Source: Nevskiaceae bacterium (GTDB taxonomy: Bacteria > Pseudomonadota > Gammaproteobacteria > Steroidobacterales > Steroidobacteraceae). Taken from it: a stretch of 9,620 bases of DNA. The position numbers and the translations under genes are program-made. Of this stretch, positions 1 through 8,000 are shown in pieces. The notes under the pieces were generated by a model. The model saw only the letters and a program-made list of their open reading frames with translations, did no database searches and was not told where the DNA came from. Each line of letters starts with the position of its first letter. Positions within the stretch are counted from its first letter, which is position 1. The stretch spans positions 1-9,620 of the forward strand of contig JAITMN010000022.1 of assembly GCA_031277355.1 (NCBI GenBank), in the 5' to 3' direction.

Positions 1-1244
1 GCTACGACGCCGTGTTCGTCGGTTGCGGTGCGCCGCGCGGACGCGACCTCGACATCCCCGGCCGCCAGGAAGCGGCGGCCAGCATCCACATCGGCATCGA
101 CTGGCTCGCTTCCGTGTCGTTCGGCCACGTCACGAGCGTCAGCCCGCGCGTGATCGTGCTCGGCGGCGGCAACACGGCGATGGACTGCTGCCGTTCGGCG
201 CGCCGCCTGGGCGGCGCCGACGTGAAGGTCATCGTGCGCAGCGGCTTCGAGGAGATGAAAGCCTCACCCTGGGAGAAGGAGGACGCGCAGCACGAGGGCA
301 TCCCGATCCTCAACTTCCACGTGCCCAAAGCCTTCGTGCACGAGGGCGGCAAGCTCGTGGGCATGACTTTCGAGATCGTGCGCGCCGAGTACGACGACAA
401 GGGCAAGCGCACGCTGCTGCCCACCGGCGAGCCCGACCCGTTCTTCGAGTGCGACGAGGTGCTAGTGGCCGTCGGCCAGGAGAACGCCTTCCCGTGGATC
501 GAGCGCGACTGCGGCATCGAGTTCGACAAGTGGGGTCTGCCCAAGCTCGACGAGCGCAGCCTGCAATCGACGGTGCCGAACGTCTTCTTCGGCGGCGACG
601 CGGCCTTCGGCCCCAAGAACATCATCGAGGCGGTGGCGCATGGACACGAGGCCGCGGTGTCGATCGACAAGCTGCTGCACGGCGAACCGGTCGCCGACCG
701 CCCCGCGCCGGCGGTCACGCTGGTGTCGCAGAAGATGGGCATCCACGAGTGGAGCTACGACAACGACACCTCCGAGGACGCGCGCCACAAGGTGCCGTGG
801 GAAAGGGCCGAAAAAGCCCTGGCCAGCATCCGCGTCGAGGTGGAACTGGGCTTCGACGCCGCCACCGCCTTCAAGGAAGCCGAGCGCTGTCTCAACTGCG
901 ACGTGCAGACCATCTTCACCGAGACCGCGTGCATCGAGTGCGACGCCTGCGTCGACATCTGCCCGATGGATTGCATCACTTTCACGATCGATGGCGACGA
1001 AGCCGATCTGCGGCAGCGGCTGAAGGCGCCGGCGCGCAATCTCGCGCAAAGTCTTTTCGTCTCCGGCGGCCTCAAAACCGGCCGCGTGATGGTCAAGGAC
1101 GAGGATGTCTGCCTGCATTGCGGCCTGTGCGCCGAACGTTGCCCGACAGGAGCCTGGGATATGCAGAAATTCCTGCTGAAAATGACGCAGGCCGGGCCGT
1201 CGGCCCGCGCCAAACGCGGCGAAGTTCAAGGAGCGCCGGCATGA
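1..1244 (+). CDS. korC: KorC-like NAD(P)H:ferredoxin oxidoreductase subunit (GltD-like flavoprotein with ferredoxin domains), 5' partial
   Basis: Partial gene: the start lies left of the window, and the first full codon is at position 3. About 413 residues remain. The N-terminal FAD Rossmann fold is mostly missing; the visible part begins YDAVFVGCGAPRGRDLDIPG, typical of GltD-like flavoproteins. A second dinucleotide-binding fold follows (VIVLGGGNTAMD, about 162-197), then the closing FAD motif (NVFFGGDAAFGPKNI, about 580-625). An ERCLNC pair lies at 888-899. Two four-cysteine Fe-S motifs follow: CIECDACVDICP (from 930) and CLHCGLCAERCP (from 1110). This matches the gamma subunit of the 2-oxoglutarate:NADP+ oxidoreductase described in Azoarcus evansii and the korC product of Thauera aromatica. 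Its inferred job is to move electrons between KorAB ferredoxin clusters and NADP(H), in the cytoplasm. The stop codon overlaps the next start as ATGA. Family assignment is firm. The choice of NADP over NAD and the symbol follow those precedents and are less certain. Confidence 0.88.
   Translation, partial: YDAVFVGCGAPRGRDLDIPGRQEAAASIHIGIDWLASVSFGHVTSVSPRVIVLGGGNTAMDCCRSARRLGGADVKVIVRSGFEEMKASPWEKEDAQHEGIPILNFHVPKAFVHEGGKLVGMTFEIVRAEYDDKGKRTLLPTGEPDPFFECDEVLVAVGQENAFPWIERDCGIEFDKWGLPKLDERSLQSTVPNVFFGGDAAFGPKNIIEAVAHGHEAAVSIDKLLHGEPVADRPAPAVTLVSQKMGIHEWSYDNDTSEDARHKVPWERAEKALASIRVEVELGFDAATAFKEAERCLNCDVQTIFTETACIECDACVDICPMDCITFTIDGDEADLRQRLKAPARNLAQSLFVSGGLKTGRVMVKDEDVCLHCGLCAERCPTGAWDMQKFLLKMTQAGPSARAKRGEVQGAPA
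1228..1233 (+). promoter_or_regulatory. Ribosome binding site of korA
   Basis: AAGGAG lies 7 bases before the ATG at 1241, inside the end of korC. It is a near-perfect Shine-Dalgarno sequence. It fixes the korA start at the ATGA overlap rather than at the in-frame open stretch that runs upstream through korC. Confidence 0.8.
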
Positions 1245-3100
1245 GCGCGACACTGCCTTCCAAGAACGCGGTCCGGCCGATCGAGGCCGTGAACGATTTC
1301 GTCATCAAGTTCGCCAACATCAACGGCTCGGGCTCGGCCTCGGCCAACGAGCTGTTCGCCAAGGCGATCCTGCGCATGGGCGTGCCGGTGAGCCCGCGCA
1401 ACATCTTCCCGAGCAACATCCAGGGCATGCCGACCTGGTACGAGGCGCGCGTGACCGAAGCCGGCCACCTGGGCCGGCGCGGCGGCACCGACATGATGGT
1501 GGCGATGAACCCGCAGACCTGGGACGCTGATCTGGCGGAGATCGAACCCGGCGGCTATCTGTTTTACGACAGCACGCGCCCGCGTCCGGCATCGGCGTTT
1601 CGCAGCGACATCACGGTGATCGGCATGCCGCTCACCGAGATTTGCAATGCGGTGTACAGCGATCCGCGACAGCGCCAGTTGTTCAAGAACATCATGTATG
1701 TGGGTGCGCTGTCGGTGCTGCTCGACATGGACCCGAAGGTGATCGAAACGCTGCTCGGCGAGCAATATCGCGGCAAGGAAAAACTGATCGCGCCCAATGT
1801 GCAGGCGCTGCATCTGGGACGCGATTTTGCCAGCGAGCATTTGCAGCATCCGCTGCCGATCAAGGTGCGCCGCGCCGACAGCGTGGGCGAGCACATCTTC
1901 GTGGATGGCAACACGGCTTCGGGATTGGGCGCGGTGTATGGCGGCGCAACGGTCTGCGCGTGGTATCCGATCACGCCATCGACTTCGGTGGCTGAGGCGT
2001 TCGTCAAGTATTGCGAGAAGTATCGCGTCGATGAACAGGGTCATCACAACTACGCCATCGTGCAGGCGGAGGATGAACTGGCTTCCATCGGCATGGTGGT
2101 CGGTGCGGGGTGGAACGGCGCGCGGGCTTTCACGGCAACCTCCGGCCCCGGTATCTCGCTGATGACCGAGTTCATCGGCTTGGCGTATTTCGCCGAGATT
2201 CCGGTCACGATAGTCAATGTGCAGCGCGGCGGTCCTTCCACCGGTATGCCCACGCGCACGCAGCAGGCCGATATCATCTCCTGCGCCTATGCCTCGCATG
2301 GCGACACCAAGCATGTGTTGCTGTTGCCGGAAGACCCGCGCGAGTGCTTTGAACACACTGCCGCTGCGCTCGATCTGGCCGACCGTCTGCAAACGCCGGT
2401 GTTCGTGATGACGGACCTCGACATCGGCATGAATCAACGCCTGTGCAAGCCCTTTGCATGGGATGAGCGCCGCGACTATGACCGTGGCAAGGTGATGACG
2501 GCCGAAGACCTGGAGCACAAGGATTTCGGGCGCTACAAAGATGTGGATGGCGACGGTATTCCCTGGCGCACGCTGCCGGGCACGCATCCCACGCGCGGCA
2601 GTTATTTCACGCGCGGCACCACGCGCGATCCGTATGCGCGGTATTCGGAGCGCGGGGACGATTACATCTACAACGTGCAACGCCTGCTGCACAAGTTCGC
2701 TACGGCGGCCACGCTGGTGCCGCAGCCGATACCGCGTCCGGCTGCGCGGCGCACGCGGTTGGGCGTTATTTTCTATGGCTCCACCAGCCCCGCGATGCAC
2801 GAGGCGCTCGATGTGCTCGCCCGTCACGGCATCCATATCGATGCGCTGCGGCTGCGCGCGTTTCCGTTTCCCGGCAGCGTCAAGGAATTCATCGACGCGC
2901 ACGAGTTGGTGTTCGTCGTGGAGCAGAACCGCGATGCGCAAATGCGCACGCTGCTGATCAACGAGCTGGAAATCAATCCGGCCAAGCTTGAAAAAGTGCT
3001 GCACTACGACGGCACGCCGATCACGGCGCGCTTCATCACCCGCACCATCACGAACCGCGTGCACGAGGCATTCGTTGCGCCTCAAGAGGCCAAATCGTGA
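1241..3100 (+). CDS. korA: 2-oxoacid:ferredoxin oxidoreductase, fused gamma-alpha subunit (probably 2-oxoglutarate)
   Basis: A 619-residue cytoplasmic subunit. Residues about 15-205 form the gamma domain (GSGSASANELFAKAI, GHLGRRGGTDMMVAMNP). From about 220 the alpha pyrimidine-binding domain follows: YPITPSTSVAEAF from residue 242, QAEDE from 275, TSGPG from 300 and RGGPSTGMPTRTQQAD from 329. The C-terminal alpha domain has GIPWRTLPGTHPTRG and a final part near residues 505-619 (GVIFYGSTSPAMHEALDVL, VFVVEQNRDAQM). Length and order fit the fused KorA of bacterial 2-oxoglutarate:ferredoxin oxidoreductases. With KorB it decarboxylates a 2-oxoacid with CoA to the acyl-CoA and reduces ferredoxin-type clusters. 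The start at 1241 overlaps the korC stop by four bases and has an AAGGAG site. 2-Oxoglutarate is inferred from resemblance to the Thauera/Azoarcus enzymes; pyruvate or branched-chain 2-oxoacids are not excluded by sequence alone. Codon use becomes less GC-rich from about 1560 onward. Confidence 0.92.
   Translation: MSATLPSKNAVRPIEAVNDFVIKFANINGSGSASANELFAKAILRMGVPVSPRNIFPSNIQGMPTWYEARVTEAGHLGRRGGTDMMVAMNPQTWDADLAEIEPGGYLFYDSTRPRPASAFRSDITVIGMPLTEICNAVYSDPRQRQLFKNIMYVGALSVLLDMDPKVIETLLGEQYRGKEKLIAPNVQALHLGRDFASEHLQHPLPIKVRRADSVGEHIFVDGNTASGLGAVYGGATVCAWYPITPSTSVAEAFVKYCEKYRVDEQGHHNYAIVQAEDELASIGMVVGAGWNGARAFTATSGPGISLMTEFIGLAYFAEIPVTIVNVQRGGPSTGMPTRTQQADIISCAYASHGDTKHVLLLPEDPRECFEHTAAALDLADRLQTPVFVMTDLDIGMNQRLCKPFAWDERRDYDRGKVMTAEDLEHKDFGRYKDVDGDGIPWRTLPGTHPTRGSYFTRGTTRDPYARYSERGDDYIYNVQRLLHKFATAATLVPQPIPRPAARRTRLGVIFYGSTSPAMHEALDVLARHGIHIDALRLRAFPFPGSVKEFIDAHELVFVVEQNRDAQMRTLLINELEINPAKLEKVLHYDGTPITARFITRTITNRVHEAFVAPQEAKS
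3084..3089 (+). promoter_or_regulatory. Ribosome binding site of korB (supports a GTG start)
   Basis: AAGAGG lies 7 bases before the GTG at 3097, within the last codons of korA. It supports the rare GTG start and the four-base GTGA overlap with the korA stop, and suggests translational coupling of the two subunits. Confidence 0.7.
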
Positions 3101-4152
3101 CCTACATCGCCAAACCCCGTTTGCATCATCCCTCGCTGACCCGCAACAAAGTGGGCTATACCCGGCGCGACTACGAGGGCAAGGTTTCAACACTGTGCGC
3201 CGGTTGCGGCCACGATTCGATTTCCGCTGCGATCATCCAGGCGTGCTGGGAGATGGATATCGAACCGCATCGCGTGGCGAAGCTGTCGGGCATTGGCTGC
3301 TCGTCGAAGACGCCGGATTATTTTCTCGGTGCCAGTCACGGCTTCAACACCGTGCATGGACGCATGCCCAGCGTGCTCACCGGGGCCAATCTTGCCAATC
3401 GCGACCTGCTGTATTTGGGCGTGTCGGGCGATGGCGATTCGGCCTCCATCGGTCTGGGGCAGTTTGCGCACGCGATGCGGCGCAATGTGAACATGGTGTA
3501 CATCGTCGAGAACAACGGCGTGTATGGTCTCACCAAGGGCCAGTTCTCCGCCACCGCCGACAAGGGCAGCAAGAGCAAGCGCGGCGTGATGAACAGCGAC
3601 AGCCCGGTGGACCTCGTGGGCCTTGCAATGCAATTGGGCGCAAGCTTCGTTGCGCGCAGCTTTTCGGGCGACAAGGAGCAGATGGTGCCGCTGGTGAAAG
3701 CGGCCATCGGTCATGGCGGCGCGGCCTTCATCGACATCATCAGTCCCTGCGTGACGTTCAACAACCACGCCGGTTCCACGCGCAGCTACGATTGGGTGCG
3801 TGATCACAACCAAGCGGTGAGCCGCATCGACATCATCACCGGCCGCAAGGAAATCACCGCGACCATTGCGCCGGGTCAGGTGGTGGACGTGGAGCAGCAC
3901 GACGGCACCGTGCTGCGCCTGCGCAAGCTGCACGCCGATTACGACCCCACCGACCGCGTGGCTGCGATGAGCCAGATGCACGCACGCGCTGCGGAGGGCG
4001 AACTGCTCACGGGGCTGCTGTTCGTTGAGGGTCAGTCGGGCGATCTGCATGCCTCGCTGAACACCAGCGCCGTGCCGCTGAATACGCTGGGCCGCGCGCA
4101 GTTGTGTCCGGGGGCGGCGGCGCTGGAGAAGATCAACGCCAGTTTGCGGTAG
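3097..4152 (+). CDS. korB: 2-oxoacid:ferredoxin oxidoreductase, beta subunit (thiamine diphosphate and Fe-S binding)
   Basis: A 351-residue cytoplasmic subunit, the catalytic partner of KorA. CAGCGH has Cys34 and Cys37. Cys68 lies in GIGCSS and Cys218 in SPCVTFNNH. These four match the expected ligands of the beta-subunit 4Fe-4S cluster. The thiamine-diphosphate/magnesium motif is GDGDSASIG (residues 111-119) followed by ENNGVYGLTKGQ (138-149); the spacing and the NN pair are typical. HGRMPSVLTGANLAN (87-101) is a strongly conserved family block. The C-terminal 100 or so residues, including IAPGQVVDVEQHDGTVLRL, form the tail seen in bacterial KorB proteins. The start is GTG, overlaps the korA stop by four bases, and has an AAGAGG site 7 bases upstream. 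No frameshift or missing key residue is seen. Specificity for 2-oxoglutarate is inferred from the whole gene set, not from one residue. Confidence 0.93.
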   Translation: MTYIAKPRLHHPSLTRNKVGYTRRDYEGKVSTLCAGCGHDSISAAIIQACWEMDIEPHRVAKLSGIGCSSKTPDYFLGASHGFNTVHGRMPSVLTGANLANRDLLYLGVSGDGDSASIGLGQFAHAMRRNVNMVYIVENNGVYGLTKGQFSATADKGSKSKRGVMNSDSPVDLVGLAMQLGASFVARSFSGDKEQMVPLVKAAIGHGGAAFIDIISPCVTFNNHAGSTRSYDWVRDHNQAVSRIDIITGRKEITATIAPGQVVDVEQHDGTVLRLRKLHADYDPTDRVAAMSQMHARAAEGELLTGLLFVEGQSGDLHASLNTSAVPLNTLGRAQLCPGAAALEKINASLR

Positions 4153-4169
4153 GGGTTGTGGGTGAAGTG

Positions 4170-4952
4170 ATGCAGAGCGCAGCTTGGGTCGCTCTTGTCG
4201 CGCTCGTATTCCTGTTGGCCGGTGGGGTAAAGGGAGTTGTCGGCTTGGGGCTTCCGACCGTCTCGATGGGCGTGCTGGGTCTTTTCATGCCGCCAGCGCA
4301 AGCGGCCGCAATGCTGGTTGTTCCTTCGCTGGTCACCAACCTCTGGCAGCTTCTCGCCGGTCCTGCTTTTGGATCATTGCTCCGGCGGTTCGGCCTGATG
4401 ATGGCCGGTGTATTTGCTGGCACGGCTGCGGGTATCGGCTTTCTGACTTCGGGCTCAACGAAGTGGCCCTCTGTTGCGCTGGGCGCGGTTCTGGTTCTCT
4501 ATGCGCTGATCAGTCTGTTCGTTCGTGGCTTGTCGGTGCCGGCGCGCTTCGAGCGCGTGCTTTCTCCCATCGTTGGCATCGTCACCGGGCTTCTCACCGG
4601 CGCAACAGGCATCTTCGTTGTTCCGGCTGTCCCGTATCTTGGGGCGCTTGGTCTGGGCAAGGACGAACTCATTCAGGCACTGGGTCTTTCATTCACGGTA
4701 TCCACGCTGGCGCTGGCTGCGTGCCTGGTGGCTACCAGCAGTTACTCCATCGATTTTGCGACCCAATCCGCCCTTGCGGTGATTCCTGCGCTTGCCGGCA
4801 TGTTCCTGGGTCAGGCGGTGCGCGATAAATTGAACGCGCAAGTATTTCGCCAATGGTTCTTTTGGGCGATGCTCACGGTGGGCGTCTTCATGGTTGTTCG
4901 CGCCTTGTGGGGCTCCGACTGGTCAAGCGTGACGCCGACAATGCGTGGTTGA
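4170..4952 (+). CDS. TauE/SafE-family membrane permease (putative anion or sulfur-compound transporter)
   Basis: A 260-residue, very hydrophobic inner-membrane protein with about seven or eight predicted helices, of usual length for the TauE/SafE family (COG0730). It shows the family's internal duplication. GGVKGVVGLGLPTVSMGVLG (residues 18-37) and GLLTGATGIFVVPAVPYLGA (140-159) are corresponding glycine-proline re-entrant-like motifs in the two halves. Members are linked to export or uptake of sulfite, sulfoacetate, taurine-derived and other small anions, but most are uncharacterised and the substrate here cannot be read from sequence. I chose the ATG at 4170; GTG at 4167 is an alternative, and the frame stays open back into korB. 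The ribosome site is weak (GGTGAA at 4161-4166), which fits reinitiation after the korB stop 17 bases upstream. It is probably the last gene of the kor transcript. The stretch encoding it is less GC-rich than korC. Confidence 0.82.
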   Translation: MQSAAWVALVALVFLLAGGVKGVVGLGLPTVSMGVLGLFMPPAQAAAMLVVPSLVTNLWQLLAGPAFGSLLRRFGLMMAGVFAGTAAGIGFLTSGSTKWPSVALGAVLVLYALISLFVRGLSVPARFERVLSPIVGIVTGLLTGATGIFVVPAVPYLGALGLGKDELIQALGLSFTVSTLALAACLVATSSYSIDFATQSALAVIPALAGMFLGQAVRDKLNAQVFRQWFFWAMLTVGVFMVVRALWGSDWSSVTPTMRG

Positions 4953-5010
4953 GCGCCGATGCGCCGCCCGCTCGCAGTTGCCCTGCGTGCCGCCGTTCAT
5001 CGACTCTCCT

Positions 5011-5018
5011 GATAATAT
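5011..5018 (+). promoter_or_regulatory. Possible -10 promoter element for the M48 peptidase gene
   Basis: GATAAT at 5011-5016 matches five of six bases of the sigma-70 -10 consensus, and a TG just upstream of TAATAT gives an extended -10 reading. It lies about 70 bases before the start codon in locally AT-rich DNA. No good -35 box is seen at the right distance (TGCCGC at 4988-4993), so this is only a candidate. Confidence 0.25.
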
Positions 5019-5074
5019 TCCGTCTCGTGTTGCACGAGCCACGCGCAGACGATACGTGCAAAAAAATCCGCCAT

Positions 5075-5080
5075 GAGGGA
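5075..5080 (+). promoter_or_regulatory. Ribosome binding site of the M48 peptidase gene
   Basis: GAGGGA lies 9 bases before the ATG at 5090. It decides this start over the open frame that extends upstream to about 4853 within the permease gene. Confidence 0.6.
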
Positions 5081-5089
5081 TTTCCGACA

Positions 5090-8000
5090 ATGAACGCCCT
5101 TTATCCACCAAGCCCTGCCAATTCCGCAGATGATCTTGTAAAAGCCTCGCCGGCGTATCGTCGCCAGGCTTGGCTGGCGATGTTTGTGTTGCTGGCTTTC
5201 ATGGCCTGCTATGTGCTGTTTTCGGGGTGGCTGGCGTGGAAATCCTATTCGCTGCTGCGCGCCGGAATGTTGGCTGGGCATAACAGTGTGTTGCTGTTTG
5301 GAGTGGGCCTCGGCGCCGCATTTCTTGCGGTGTTCATGTTGAAGGCGCTGGTGTTTGTCCGGCGCGGGCAGATGGGCGATCTCACCGAAATCACGGCGGC
5401 GGAGCATCCACAATTGTTTGCCTTTCTGGCGCGCTTGGTTGCGGAGGCCAAAGCGCCCACGCCGGCGAAGGTGTATTTATCGTCGCGGGTCAATGCGGCG
5501 GTGTTCTATGATCTTTCGCCGCTCAATTTGTTGTTTCCCTCGAAGAAGAATCTGGAAATCGGCCTGCCACTGGTCAATGTGTTGAGCCTGTCTGAATTCA
5601 AGGCAGTGCTGGCGCATGAGCTGGGGCATTTCGCGCAGCGGAGCATGGCGGTTGGGCGCTGGGTTTATCTGGCGCAGCAGATTGCCGCGCATATCGTCGG
5701 CAAGCGCGACATGCTGGATCGTTTCCTCGCAGGGCTGACGCGTTTGGATATCCGCATTGCCTGGATCGGCTGGTTGTTCATGTTGCTGGTCTGGTCGATT
5801 CGTTCGGTGGTGGACAGCTTCTTTCGCCTCGTGGTGTTGGCCGAGCGTGCGCTGTCGCGGGAGATGGAGTTTCAGGCGGACCGCGTCTCGGTCAGTCTGG
5901 CCGGCAGCGATGCGCTGATCGACGCGCTCTACAAATTGCAGGCCGCCGATACCGCATGGGATCGGACGATTGATTTTTGCAACGCGCAGTTGCGTGTTGG
6001 CAAGGCCGCGCCGGATTTGTATGACATCCAATCAGCCATTGCGCAAAAGTTGCGCGTGATTTTTGCCGATCCCGGCTATGGTTTGCCGCCGCCCGCACCT
6101 GTTGATGGCGCAGCGACGCATCGGATTTTCAGGCGCGACAGCGTATCCGTGTCGCGCATGTGGGCGACGCATCCGCCCAGTTACGAGCGCGAAGACAATG
6201 CGAAGAAAATTTATCTGCAGGTAGCCAGACAGGAAACATCGGCGTGGGCGCTGTTCGAGCAACCCGAGCAACTGCGGCGGCAGATGTGTGCTGCCATGAT
6301 TGCGCATGTAAAACCCGCGCCAGAGGTGTTGAGCCGCGAGGCGGCATTGGCTGCGCTCGATGCCGAATATGCGCGCGAGTCATACAACCGGCGCTATCGC
6401 GGCGTCTACCTGGCCCGTGCGGTGACGCGAACGCAAGCCAGCGTGGCGCAACTGATCGACAATCTGACTCCGGAAGCGGCCAGCACTGCGCTGGCGACAC
6501 TGTATCCGGAATCCCTGTCGGCAGACTTGACGACACTGGAGGGCTTGCAGCACGAACGCGGTGCGCTGGTTGCCGTGCAGGATGGCATTGCCAGCGCACG
6601 GGACAAGCAACTGCAACATCGCGGCAAGCCCATCAAGAAGCGGCAGTTGGCAGCGGCGATTGCCGAGGTGACAGCAGATATCGCGGCCATCGAAAGCTCG
6701 CTGGCGGCACAGGACCGCCGCTGTCGTTCCTGCGCCAGGGCGCTGGCCGCCGCGCAGGGCGGGGCATGGGAGGCCAGTTGGCTGGCGCAATTCCAGCTAT
6801 TGCATTACGCCGAGCATACGCAGGCGAATCTGCTTGATCTGCACGGTCTGCTCGCCAACACCGTGGCGATGGTGACGGCCAAGCGCAAGGTGAGCGACGC
6901 GGAGGTTTGGCGCACTCTCGATCACGCTGGCAAGTTGTATGACGCAATGGCTGAGGTAGCCAAGCAGGCGCCCAACTTGCAACCCGGTGCGCAGGCGCTG
7001 GCCTTGTTGGGCGCCGAAAGCTGGACTGCCAACCTTGGCGCATTCGAGTTGCTTGGTCCGACGCGCGAGAACCTGAGTAACTGGATCAACGTGATCGACG
7101 GTTGGGTGCAGCCGATGCTGCGTGCCCTCAATAATCTGCGCCGTGCGGCGCTGGATCAGTTGTTGCTGACGGAAGCCCGCCTGTTTGACGCCGCCATCTC
7201 GCAACAGCCGCTGGGTGAAGCCCCCGCAGCGCCCGTCGTGCCGACCGGATACGCCACCTTGCTGGCCGGACAGGAGCGGCCACGGCAGAAAAAACTGGAT
7301 GCATGGTCACGCTTTCAAACGGCGGACGGCTGGTGGGCATGGGTCGCGCGCCTTGGTGTGGCGGGCAGTATCGTCGGCGTGCTGCTGGGTTTTGGAGTGG
7401 CGCTGGGTATGTCCAGCGTGGTGGCTTTCAACGGTCTGGATCGCACCGTCTCCGTGCACGTTGACGATGCGACGGCGCAGTTGACGCCTGGCGCCTCGCA
7501 TGTGTTCCAGGTTGCCGCTGACAGACCCCTCGCCATTCGCGCCGAGACACAGACGGGTGACATCATCGAAGCCTTCTCTGCCGATGCCGAGCTGATCGGT
7601 GCGCACTATGTGTACAACGTGGCCAGCGCCAGCCCGCTGATCGCCTGGACGGCCACTTACGGTAGCGCCGTGGCCAAGCCTGAACAATTGCTCGGCGCGC
7701 CGCGCTGGTCGCTGCAGTCAGCGGACTATATTTTTGAGTCGCCGCCAACGCAGATCAGCAGCAAAAGTGGCGGTGGCACGCGCTCGGCGCTGAGTGCGCC
7801 CGACAGTCGTGCGGTGGAAGCCTATCTTGGCGCGTTGCCGGCACAGGATGAACAGGCACGTCTGATCGAGGCTCATGCCACATGGGATGAGGGCGACTCC
7901 GCCAATCTGCTGCAATGGCTGGCGATTGCGCAGCAAGCGCTGCCAGATCGCCATGCGCTGATTGTCCAGCAGCGATTGCAGCGTGCGCCGCTGGAATTGA

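Larger units (their letters stand above)
4953..5089 (+). other. Intergenic spacer between the permease and the M48 peptidase gene
   Basis: This is the longest stretch without a gene in the window. It has no convincing rho-independent terminator. The only hairpin I see is a 5-bp CGCAG/CTGCG stem (4973-4987) without a T run. An AT-rich patch, GATAATATT, at 5011-5019 is the best promoter candidate. The reading frame of the downstream gene is open across the spacer, but it has no good start codon or family-like sequence here. Confidence 0.6.

Noticed and set aside
23..1240. In-frame upstream extension of korA through korC
   Set aside because: The translated extension is Arg/Gly/Pro-rich nonsense. 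The ATG at 1241 has an AAGGAG site, and the family-like N-terminus begins right there.
1226..3193. A 655-codon open frame on the minus strand opposite korA
   Set aside because: It is a shadow of korA in GC-rich DNA: low-complexity, rich in Arg, His and Ala, no family motif, while korA on the other strand has every expected motif.
4104..4169. Longer start for the permease inside korB
   Set aside because: The extra residues are Gly- and Glu-rich without membrane character, and would overlap korB by about 50 bases. The first membrane helix begins right after the ATG at 4170.
4973..4987. CGCAG/CTGCG hairpin after the permease as a terminator
   Set aside because: The stem is only 5 bp and no T run follows, so it could easily be chance in GC-rich DNA.
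4853..5089. Longer start for the M48 protein inside the permease gene
   Set aside because: The extension has no family-like sequence, and the ATG at 5090 has a good ribosome site.
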